From Paragonimus westermani (Eukaryota; Platyhelminthes; Trematoda; Plagiorchiida; Troglotrematidae), in the NCBI GenBank assembly GCA_008508345.1, contig QNGE01000748.1:130712-194711 (forward strand): a DNA stretch of 64,000 bases, read 5' to 3'. Position numbers and translations under genes: made by a program. Below, one piece after another: positions 50,542 to 62,800 of the stretch. Position 1 is the stretch's first letter. Every line of letters starts with the position of its first letter. Below the pieces are notes generated by a model that did no database searches, had not been told where the DNA came from, and worked only from the letters and a program-made list of their open reading frames with translations.

Positions 50542-50868
50542 TCAAATGGCGGCTGAAGAGAAAACGGCATACATAGTAAACAAGAGTATCAGGAATGACA
50601 CGTTCCGCATCCTCACAGCAGATCCGAATATCCTTGGTGGGCGACCCAAGAGATCTGCTGATGGTGTTTTGAAAACAGACCAAATCGGTACTAGATCATT
50701 GACCAATTCAGAGGATTGCCCCGAAGTAAATTTCGTTATCGTTGTTCGCACATCGGAATAGTGAATCAGTCGAGGTGAGTCACTCGGTGTGCGGTTCAGG
50801 TAGCCGTACTTGTTGATGTCAATACCATCGAGCGAAAATCCATGTTCGTTTTCCGCTTCCACCACAAC
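50542..50868 (-). CDS. NCAM-like terminal exon: end of FNIII-2, stalk and hydrophobic C-terminus
   Basis: The acceptor CCCCCCTCCAACAG precedes 50868 in phase 0. The exon opens with VVVEAENEHGFSLDG, which completes the F strand and F-G turn of FNIII-2 after VYQ from the previous exon. A polar stalk follows, with an N-glycosylation-type site (NRT). The end is GSAVRMRN then VSFLILLFTMYAVFSSAAI and a stop: small residues, a short basic spacer and about 18 hydrophobic residues with no cytoplasmic tail, the layout of a GPI-anchor signal. The open frame extends to 50931, where another CAG acceptor exists, but using it would insert 21 residues into the FNIII F strand, so I preferred 50868. Confidence 0.82.
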   Translation of the reverse strand, partial: VVVEAENEHGFSLDGIDINKYGYLNRTPSDSPRLIHYSDVRTTITKFTSGQSSELVNDLVPIWSVFKTPSADLLGRPPRIFGSAVRMRNVSFLILLFTMYAVFSSAAI

Positions 50869-53800
50869 CTGTTGGAGGGGGGTTTTGGGATGTGAAACAA
50901 GCGTCGGGTATTTCGTAGGTGTATCCTTCACCTGATTATAATTGACTTGTCTCCACCTATCGTCCTTCAGAGAATCAACACCACTTACAACCGAAACGAA
51001 ATTCGCTTTTTCCTCAAACTAACTAAATGGGTTAATCGAACAACTAAAGTTCTGGAGGGAGATGCAAATAACTACAGAATTTTCATTTATGATGCTGACT
51101 GATTGCACCCTGTTTAATCCAGATGCGATTAATAGGGAAGTTGAGTCCCATGGAAACAGACAACCGAGAATTCGTTAGCCCATAACCACAATACTGTACA
51201 GCAAGGTCACTCACGAGCTACTCACTTTTGTCGCACTTTCTTCTTGGGAATCTACCCTAGATTGTACAGATCGTTATCTACCATACATTTTGGGGGAATA
51301 GTTTGTAACTACTAACAGAATGATAGTAGTTAACTTGTAAACGGCAAGTAATCGGAAAAGGGGAACGTTGTTTTTCAGCTCTTTTAGTGTTTCAAAGCGT
51401 TCTTCCGGGAGGATATTTGGAAATGTACAACTTGGAAAACACTACTTAAGTGCGTCCATCAGAACCAAGGCATTCCCCCACACGGTCCACATTTGTTTAG
51501 CAAACACGGAAGCTGGTAACGTGTAGAGTAGAATCGACCTGTTAATGAATCACGCTAGCCCACCTGATACACTTGATCTGGATCCAGATTGGTTAGATAA
51601 TAGTAGTTTATGTAGGGGTTGTTGTATTGGGGTGTGAACTGATGCCATGGACCTGAACCAACCACTGTCGGATCTGTAATTGCTTGTTCAGGATTCAACG
51701 TCTCAGGCGAAAGCAGATGGACAGGTCGAATACGGATCCGGTAACCTATGATTGGCAGCCCACCATTCAGCGGCGTTTCCCACTGTACCACTTGACTGTA
51801 TGGATAGGTTCCAAAAACGTGTTCCTTGATCTACAAGGCAACGGCAGATACACACTGAAAGCTAAGGAAGCGGTGGAATGTTAACAAAATAATTTACAAT
51901 TGACAATGGCGTCTTTCATCCTGAAACCGACACAATTCAAATGGATAATAAGAACAGAAAAACAACCATTTTCCTCAACAACTTGAAGTAGATAGATCAG
52001 AAGCAGTCATATGATTAGTGTGCTTCTTTAGCATATTTCGGTTTGTCGCAGCGGGTACACGTGCTGCATTCTGCTAGTTTGTATAGCACTGTGCAGTAAA
52101 CCGATAGATTCAATAATCCAACACACACTCACCAATGCACATCAGTCGCCAGGGCAATTTGGTGTAGACATAAAATTCATTCTGTACACAGAGGAGTGGT
52201 TCCTGTCTTTAAATTACACCATGTATGAGAACAGGAAGTTTTCCACTTTTTGTCGCGTAACCTATCCGAAAGGCTTTTCCCAGATTTCATTGGGGTCTAT
52301 ACGTCAGACAGTTTTGAGCGATCTGTGGCATTGATTCTTTGTGATGGGTTACAACTTGGCGAGATTCGAACAACGATGCACTCTTCAGCTTTCTACGAAC
52401 CCAAGTTGGGATATGTTCGTTGATCCGACTGCTGTTTCGTTCTGCTTGTGTAAGTTACCTGACATTCATGAAAATCCCAAAGGGATGTTGGTTTCGGTGG
52501 TTAGTGGTGCGGGTGTTTTCACCGGTGGTGTTGGGATATGAGGGACGGATGAACAAGACGATCCATTGGACTGCATAGAACATGCGTCCCGCAGCTGTCC
52601 TGAAAAGTGCTTTCAATAAAATGAAAAGGTCTTCAACCCCATAGGGCGAGTGACGACAGAAGTTGAATTAACCTTGGTAGTTGGTTTTCGTCTGCTGAAT
52701 TTTCCAAAAAGTGTAGATAAATAGTTATTTTCCTTCAGCGGGGCTCTCAACAGTAAAGTTTCTCTCCAACCGATTTGTCCTCCAGGACAAAACAGAGTTC
52801 TCACTAGACCGCGATTTTACTGCTTCGACAGAGGGCTATCATAGTTCAGGTACTATTTCGTTCAAGTATGTATCTGGTAAAGAAATCGTAGTGGAGAGTC
52901 ATCATCATGACGGTGTATGAAGATATTTACGAATGATAGAATACCGACACGTTCATGCTTAATAGTGAAGCTAGTGTTGGAATTCAGCTGGTTCAGTGGG
53001 TAAACTGAACTTGATGTCGTCTTTGGTATCATGGCATAGCTGTCTAATGTCAACTGGGATGTGTCCCTCTGATAACACCATCTGCGATCTATTTTGAGAG
53101 AGAAGAGAAAAAAATCGGTCAGTAGTCCGCTAAATCCGTTGCCAAAAATGACCCAATTCGTGTCAGACGCTTGTATACTAGCGGGGCAATCACTTTTAGG
53201 GCAGGGAGACATCCAGTGCGCAAAAAATGACTGGTGTTGTCTAGATGGCACTACTTGATTAGCCATTAGCAGCTTCACGTTGCGATTACGTAACGGCTTC
53301 TCAAACAATTTGACCGGGTCAACTAGATAACTGGCCATCAGGCTGTGATTTGTGATCAACGGAACCGAGTACAATGAGTCTGCCATTGTTACCAGATAGG
53401 TTTTGATATTGCTGATACAGCTGATACATCGATGATAATGTCAACTTAGCCAATTTCTTTGCCATGAAAATGCTTGTCTCAGGAAGATGCAGACGACTGA
53501 AAATACTGCTTGTGTGAGGAAGTATTACAGAAAAGCTCAGTCGTATTCACCGGGGGGCACAGGTAGATACGCACTGCACCCAACTGAAACATGACCTGAT
53601 TGACGAGAACATGCACAATACTTTTCAGACGTCGGCAAGTCCCTGTTACACAAACACAACTGACCGACAATCCGTGTTCTGGACCAATAGACAGTTCGGT
53701 GTAATTAACCAATCAGACGCTTAGTAATCACTGCAAGTGGGTTTTGCGAGTACGAGTGTCTGTCAAACGCGGGGTAGGAGGGGGTAGACAAAGGATGGTG

Positions 53801-56800
53801 TAAGACTCGAAGGATGACCGCAAGGCTCAGTGATAACGCCAGGCTTAGTGGGCCAAGTGACGCGAAACAACCCGTGAATGTGCAAGCCGGCGCATTAATT
53901 AGCCGCGGAATTAGCTCGAGTGAACACGTAGGCAACTAGATGAGGCACGGTTTCAAACAGGAGGCACGAGGGTTAGCGAGTGCGGAACAAGTCTCTCTGT
54001 CAATCGGTCGGTAAAAGATTAGCCCACTAAACCCTTAGACACGATTTTCTGTGGCGTGTTCTCCAGCTAGCCGTATTCCGGTCGGTTTGTTTACTTATTG
54101 ATGCAATACGCAATCTTCAAAAAATCTACTGGTTTAACGCTAGAGTCAGGAAATAGTAAATTGAGATGTTAACACAACGTGATTTGTCTCTTCACAGCTC
54201 AGGCCGTTCGGTTTTGGTCAGTTCATTATGTAGCAAGAGAGAAGAGAATGGGAACCTTCTACGCTAGAGCCGATAGCTGGAATTCCACAAGAGACTGAGA
54301 CTATCCAGTGGTCTTAATGATAATATTTCTGAAGACAGGAACGCTGTTTGTTGTACGGAAGTCACCATTTAATAGAGACGACTCAGTTATAATTTTTCAA
54401 AAATCACTTCCTAATGCTAATGCCTTTGCTGAGGAGACAAATTTGCTCGACATTGAAGGTGGTTATGTTGGGCCACTGTGTAAGATGACAAAGCTCAGAC
54501 AGCACAAATAACGTCATCATCGTTCGTAGTTACGTGTCATAAGTATACCACACCATGATCAATCTGTTGTTTCAGTTAGCCATCTTGTTCGTGGCTGAAC
54601 TGAAGAGCACACAAGCTAGTTTGATCCATCAAACAAGCGTCTTCTTTGTTAACAATACAGCATCAATAAAACAATAGTTGAGTACACTCACTCGGACTGG
54701 TCCGGGTCTAGTACTGTCCAGAGTACGAACAGAAAACTCATAGGCAGTACCAGAACCCACAATGCTTCGAGCTGCTAACCGCACTTGATACCCAATCCCT
54801 CCTAGAAGGCCATGAATTCGAAAACGTGGTCTGCCAGCCTCTGTTGAAGCATCCAGAGGAAAATAGACAGGGCCATACCAACGGCCGGGACCGCCGAAAG
54901 CTGTGTACATCAACTCGTAGCCTATCGGTGGCATTCCTCCAGTATGTATAGGTGGGTCCACATTCAAATCCAAGGTAGACTGAGTAACCGTATAGTTGAC
55001 GAGCTTTATGTTAAAACGGAGAAGTCAACGCAAAATTTGTTTGGTGGCATAGTAAACCATAAAACTCTCAATTATTAAGAAACAGGGAAATTCAGAAATA
55101 TACGAAAACTAACGAATTATGCACGGGCTAAGCCAAAACCTCATAAAAACCTACGCTTTATGAGGTCAAAATCCACAAAATGCAAACAACACTGAGAAAA
55201 AAATACTCGTGTTGGATGAGACATTTGACAACCACTTTGTGTTCACAAAGTACGAGTACATCTTGAGACATGTATGTAACAAATCAACATACATATGTAG
55301 GGTGAGATATCAATAGGTCGACTGGCCAGTGACGACAGTAAGATAGGTATCAGCAGACTACAAACAACCTTTGGGAAGTGAACATCCGTATTCCAATCAA
55401 TGATCCCAAACCAAAGAAAGGTTTTCATCAAGTCACAGTCCGAAGACGCAGTACACGAATGGGGAGCAGAAATATCTCCCATTTACATTCGAGCATCAGA
55501 AAAAGTACATCGTATAAAACCTGAATGGGTCCTGTTTGACTCTGAATTAGATAAGCAGACCTCGTACGATAGCCGACTAACAAGACGCACTGAACCATTG
55601 GAGTAGAACAGTAGACACTAAACATCCACAGGGTGTCATTAGAAAATAAAATCTTTTTTAAATATCCCTTTCACAACAAGATGGGGAGTCTCTGACGGAT
55701 CTGTTCACAGAGGTCTCACAACAGCAGACTAAAAGCTGTTTCAGATCGACATACGGCGGACTTCTCCACCTTCGTTCACAGCGGCATTTTTAGGTAGGTT
55801 GGAGTATAAACCCAGCTGATTGTTAGACTGAGTGATCAACGATCGTAGTACAGAAATGCAAATTATCGGCGCCGACGTTATAATATTTGATCAACGGTCA
55901 TGATTTTGCTGGGATGGGTATCATCTCGAGAGAAGACAGGTTTAATGAGTTCTGTGATCTCGACCTGTCTCGGAAGTCCTAATCGCGGGGTTATCGATTG
56001 GAGTTAACAGGCAGTAACTGTGTCTCCTCTCGAGACGATCGGGCAACCTGATCATTGCTCACAAGCGAGAGTGGTTGAGCGTTCAGATTTGATGATTCGG
56101 TCGTGCCTAATGTGAGGTCAATGGCGCAGTGGTTAACACGGTTGCCTCATGATTGGAATGTCCGGAGTTCAAATCCCGGCCGTGGCAAGGATATGCACTA
56201 CTGACGAGCTCTAATGAGATCGAAACTCGAATCTAGTGCTTGTTTTCGAGAGAGGGTGACTGAAAAGTTTATCTGAATGCGAACGCTGCGATCAAATGTG
56301 AGTGATGTTCAACTTGAAAATAAACCAAATCCCCGACTACTCATCAGTAATACTGAATCGCTTTCATCACAATCAGCAATATATTAGTGGTTCTCATGGA
56401 TGCATAAATGCCATTCAACCGTGAGGGGGAAAAGCACGACCTAGCCAGGAATAAAAAAGGAAGGAATTTAAGGAGATTCCTGAGGAAGGCCACCCAGGGT
56501 GGTTGAAAAGTAGAGTATTACAACTTGCTCTTAACGTTGTGTTATTCCCAATCTGTTTATCAATAAATGCGGCTATAATTAAACAATAAACTTCAAGTTG
56601 ATAAACCTTGCAAACAAACAACCGAGCTATATCTGAAAATAAGGGTTTTTACTGCCCAGCGTCATTAAGTTTATTTGCCTCGGAGACAGCCGAACAACGA
56701 TAAGATTGATGTCAATGACCTAGATTTACCGTGATCTCACCTAACTTCTCCAGTCACCAACTCTGTGACCCTTGAGTCAGAGGGACGAACTGGAGTCACA

Positions 56801-59800
56801 GTGACCAACAACTCAGTGGACGCCATGTCATCATTTCTCCATCTCGCATCCTACGCCAGTCAGCCGCAGCATCAGTAAACAGTACTATGCATGGCTGAAG
56901 ACAAAGTGGTATCCTAAGTAGACGGAATGAACATCTAACACTATGCGACCTTCGAGATTGAACGAAGGAACTCGCTTGGGACTGACTAACAGGTATGTTG
57001 CCCTTAACCTCCCCGTTGCCTGCCCGTTAGGAGCACCTGATACGACTGATAGAAAACCGATATTATACCGTATACCCTGAGTGGTCAAGTTACGTAATCG
57101 TAAAGGAACACGGTGCTCACAGTCGCTTTGCATACGCGACCATCAATCTTCAGACAGATAGCCACCTGTCGCTGTCCAGCTAAACAAACCGGTACTGGAT
57201 TAGTTCTTATAAGGTATCCACGGTGAATGATCTAGCCCCGAAGAAAATCAACTGTGTATTACGTAAGCGGTCGGACTAGTCACCCACCACAGCATATCAG
57301 GAAAAGACTAACGCACGGAAACCGGCAACAAATAGCCTCAGCCAAAACAGCCCGAATCAGACTCATTAAAGAAGCGTCACAAGATTGTAAGCTGGAATTG
57401 TGTTGAACGCTAGTGCATGAATGATAAGATCGGAATGCAAACTAGAAAAATGTGACCAAATGTGAGTGTTGGTCAACTTGAAAATAAACCAACTCCCCGA
57501 CTACTCATCAGTAATAAGACTAATGTCTAAATATTCTATTTGCAACTGTATCGTTATCCGTTTAAGGGTTTTTCAAGCTGTTGCATACGTATGGCATAAT
57601 AGATCAACTTGAAATTCTCCAAAATCCTGCAGTCTCCTTAGTCCACCTCATTCGTTCAACAGGCTCACAGTGGGATTTCTCACGAAAATAACAGTAAAAC
57701 ACAGTCTCCCTTATCTCGCTGAGGAAAAGTACACACCTGTAGTAGAACGGTGTATGAAATGAGCCATCACAATTAGCAAACGGGCTACCTTTGTCATCCC
57801 CCCGCGTCTTGGCTACTATAGATTGACGATTTTCCTAACAGTATAGTACCTACACAAGTTAACTAACTGACGAGTAATGTGCGCACAATGATAAACTAAC
57901 CACACTTAGGAGAGCCAATACAATTCAAGAAGTTCACAAATGAGAATAGCAGCCGAACTCAAAATGAGCATTTGGCTGGTTGCTTCAACCTAATTCACAT
58001 TTGATTGCAACCTTGCCGTTCCGAAAAACTGTGCCTCAGCGTTCAAATTTGATGGTTCGATCATGTCCAACGTAGGGTCAATGAAGCAGTGATTATTGCG
58101 GTTGCCTCACGACAGTGTGGGAATAGTGCTCAATACCACGTTTCTTATTGATTACGAATCAAAGGATCTTGTTTAAGAGCCTAGTCTGATCACTAAAACA
58201 TCGACACATGACTCACACCACTAACAACTAAGTCCCATTCTTAAACAAAATAAAGTATCACAGTTGTCGTGTTCTGTTTAATCTGCAATTATTGTATCCG
58301 TAACAAGTAGATTGGCAAAGGGTAGTCACTGGATATTTCTTTCCAGGTAGCCATTATGATCATAATGCTATGTCACATATAGGATTATCAAGGTATCGGT
58401 TAACATACCCACCTCAAACTCACCAGAGTCGACGTATAAATTCCGGTCTTAACGGAAGGGCGCAAAGCTGGCGCGTCGTAACAAGACAGGAACTGGAGTG
58501 TATTGGAAGAACCAGACCAGAATGTTTACCTGAATGCAAGGCAGTGACTGATCGTGAGTACTGCACAGCTTATATCGACCAATTCCCGCACTATAGTTCT
58601 GGAATCCCAACAATTGTAGCTACCATATGACAGTTCAATCAGCATTCGGAGCTTAGCACTAATGAGACTGATTCACAAACTGCTGTTGATTTGCTCACCA
58701 GATGTGATAACATAGCCCATCTATGCAATAAAATTCAGATAGCCAGTCAACTGCTGAAACGTTTATGCACTGAATAAAAAGGGAATGTGTCTTTCAGTTA
58801 GCAAAAGACAAATGGAATTCAGCAGAACACCACTGTACAAGCAAGAAGCAATTAGTACACGAAATAACTACCTTTGAATTCTAAATTTGAAATATTTCAT
58901 AAAATCAACAAAAAGAAAACGACCAAATCCGCCTATCAGAGTTGGTTCAAAGAAGTACCAAATGTGATACGATCACAAATGTTTGTTCACGGACTTCTGG
59001 TAGGTCGTAAGTAAAATCTCATTGTTTGACCCGAGATGCGGATATCCAAGAGGCACAGTTAGGCAATAACATCTAGAGAATTACCATAAAAACTGATTGG
59101 TCAGTCGTGGGACTTCGAAACTAACCCTTACAAATGTCTGTTACAACCGGTTAGCTCATAAGATCTACGGATTGTTTACAAGGCCCTACCTAAGAGCACA
59201 CAATGTTCTGGAAATCGATCGTTCGATTATATTAGGAAGGCTTGATAAAGAAACAGCAGCCGTCTTTTTGAGTAAAGTCCAGTACGTCGTAAAAAGTAAT
59301 CCGTATGTTGTTTGTTGGAGAGAATTTCTAGAATTAGAAGATCGGAAACGACAATCCAATGACGAACGAATGGGATTCTTGGGATAAGAGGTGCAGCAAA
59401 CATGCTTTCCATACAATCTCATCCAATTGTTATCTTACAAATCGACTGAAACAAACTGAAGCTATCAGTCCCTACGTAGTTGAACGAACTCGTCCGATAG
59501 CAACCGGGGTCCTGCGGTAATATGAACTGTCCAAGACGGATAAAAACTAAACCTGGAGATGTGCAACTCGTCCAATCATCTGTTGTATAACGACTCCTGA
59601 AAATACTGGAACCAGATGAGGAAGAGACCAAGAAATATATTTCGATAAAAAACATTTAAATTAGTGAATATCATCCCAAAGTTTTATGTAGTACATTCTT
59701 GGCAGTTCGTTGTTACACAGGACATCACTAAATGAAAATCAGACTGCGAACGTAAGAACTTCCAGCTGTTCAGTACCAGCAATATTTTTACCCGATGTGT

Positions 59801-62800
59801 ACTGAAATTCATCGTCGGATTAACTGAGTTCATGTGGGTTTATCATTAGACTCGGTACTTACTGAAATCCTAAGCAGCATGAATGAGAATATCAAGACGT
59901 GTTGCGTTAGTAAGGTAACCAGCCATTGTCGAAAGTCTATGGACGATATCTTTTGCGCAGTAGATCAGATGAAGCGGGAATTATCGACTAATTTTAATGA
60001 AGTCTATGTGACAATAAACTACAGGGTGATTGATACTCGTGATTTCACATCGATGTTTCGAGCTTAGTCGTGCATACTGTTTGACCAGTAGGAGGACACG
60101 AAATACACGGAAGTAGGAAAATTAGCGGTGGAAGTTTTCGTATTAACAAGCTGAAGAAAGTCTAGAACATTAGCATGGAATAGAAGTGAACGATAAAGCT
60201 GGCAAACAATAACGATAAGAAAAGACCTGGTTGAAATTTGACATTCAAAAGAAAGCACACTGGATGACGTGGTTGACATGACTCCCTGTGCAAGGATTGC
60301 TGTTAGGACATTTCACAATAAGCGAGAGCTACCACGTCACCTGTGAGATATGAGACATTTATTTTACTGTACTTGTGACATACCACACATTGACTGTGCA
60401 GTGATAGGCACTCGTCATAAACAGCGTACCATGTTTGGATTCAGTCCGAAACAGCTGAAAACATCATTCTAACCACTTGGTTATCTTCGATTGGCGCGCA
60501 GACATAGGATTGGTCTATGATTCGTCTACCAGCTCACAAATATTTCATTACGATGGGTTGAACGTTGCATTCTGTCTGCTGATGAGACAGCCTCAGCTCG
60601 AGTATGCCAGCCGAACTTCTGTATCTGGAAGCAACTCATGCAAACTCAGAGGGCGCCATGGACGGATACGGTCAGTTATCTCATGAGGCATCCTGGACCC
60701 AAACCAACGACCCAGAATGGTTAGCACTGACTACCTAAAGCCTGTCTAGCTTGCGTTTCTAACAATGGCGAAGGTATGTTTGTAATTTAGTGGATTATTC
60801 TGTACATTGGTGGCATTTGCTTATTGAGCAACTCTCTGGTCGTCACTTGATTTTATGCAGCTGCAACATCCAGAGGAGAAAAATTAGGAAATCCAAACAA
60901 AACATTGTTTTTCATAAATTCTAATGGGGTTTCCAACTAGTTAGAACGTATTGTGAGTCTCTTCTTGGTGAAACAATTCAAGTCATACATAAAGTTTAAC
61001 ATCAACGTTACTGAAATCAGAACGACTGCCAAATTTCCGTTGAGTGTATTATCAAAAATACATATCCACCTAAGATCTGTTTATCCCCCACTAACACCTG
61101 AACCTCCGAAGATGTAAATCTTGATTGCTTTTGTCCCACTGACCGTAGCGACATCGCTGTAAGCACTAATGTTCGCTCGGAAAGTGTCGATATATAGTGC
61201 CATTGAGGCTTGAAAAAATGAGCATTCAGGTCGGTCATTTCGATAATGCTGAGTCTTAGTTAGTTGCCAGAACCGGACTACCATCACCCCACTCAGATAT
61301 TGATGAGCCGTTGGTGTCAGTGCGCGCTTAGAGCAAGTATAATTAACCAACACTGGTTTCAGATCAGACGTAACCTCGGATAGACATATCACACAGCTAT
61401 TAATCGTTAGTGACGTATACCCATTCCACACTGTTGATTTTACTGAATCACCATTTGAGGTCCAATTTGTGCATTGCTATAATAAGCATCGATCGTAACT
61501 TCGTTGGACAATGACCGTAACGGCAACAACGAAGTTAGGGACTCGGCGAACTGTCCAAGACCATATTAACGCACCTGTAGCAAGCTGACTTAAAATGCTA
61601 GTTGGATGAACCCAACGTTAATTACCCCCAAATAGTGCGGAACGTAAATCACACGTGGTTTACTGAGCGGATATTATCGCACACAGCACAACAGTCAGCA
61701 GGTTTAGCCAATACTGGATCTCGGAAATCCGTAAAACTGTGAGATATCAGACGAGCTATTCTTCACAGCAGTTAAGATAAAAAAAATTAGAGAAGAAAGT
61801 CTACAGAAAATTCTGGCTTAGCCTGACTGTTGAAAAAGTTCGGCTGACTAAGAAATTGCTGGTATCTAATGTGCTCTGTAGACCTACTGCAATAGGAAAG
61901 GCATATATATTCGACAGCAGCGGTCTCATTTTCGTTCTGCCGGAGAGAGCCCCGGAAAAATCTATCTTTTTAGCCAAATTGGATCGCGGTGTCCAAAGTA
62001 CTGCTTACCAACAATTGTCATTTTCAACGAACACAAAGGTGCATTCGATTCAGTAGACTGATCTGTATGTATAGGGTCTCTTACAAAAAAGAAACGTTCT
62101 TGACAAGTACGTGGACATGGTTTGAGGTGGTTACACCATTAACTCTGCTCAGATTTCAAAATACAGTGAACAAATCAACAAATTCAGCGTTAAATGAGGC
62201 TTATATCAGAACCGTCCACGTTCACCATTTTTGTCCGAGTGTGACACACGAACTAACGAAAGACTGTCCACTGAGCGGGTAATATGTTTGACTGGATCTA
62301 CCTTCTTACAAAAGGCTGACCGATATTGATCATACTGGCGGCAAAATAATGTTCAGCTTTTACTAACCAAAATTCCTTGGTACTAAACATTTATCAGAAT
62401 AACATTCAACAAGTCTAGTCATTTCTGTGACCTCAACTTGCAGAAAAATATTAGTCGTGAGACCATGGATTGTGTCTGACAGAGCGGACAGTGTGTATAC
62501 TCTCGAGGCCAACACACAATCAGAGTAGTAGTCACAAGCATGCGTAGCTGAATGATTAGGTGTCAGAATTTCACTGGCGCAGTGATCAACACGGTTTCCT
62601 AGTGAAAATGTAACCAAAATCCAAATCCCGACTGTATGCACCACCGATAGGCTTTGACAAGAGAGAAATTTAAGTGTAGTACTTCTTTTTGCAAGAAGAT
62701 GACGAAAGTACCTAGAGTATCGTGCGAACCGCGTTCATTTGCAAGTGATGTTCAAATTATATTAGTTAAAATCCCATACTACTTTCCGGCATTGCCAATT

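Noticed and set aside
56115..56180. Possible tRNA gene
   Set aside because: It has Pol III A and B boxes, but no foldable acceptor stem was evident, and the same head with a common body and tail recurs in the window, which indicates a SINE.
61081..61431. Minus-strand open frame of 116 codons, considered as an Ig-domain exon of the NCAM-like gene
   Set aside because: It lies between the Ig and FNIII-1 exons, which already join in phase within one FNIII domain, and it lacks the Ig F-strand signature in the right context.
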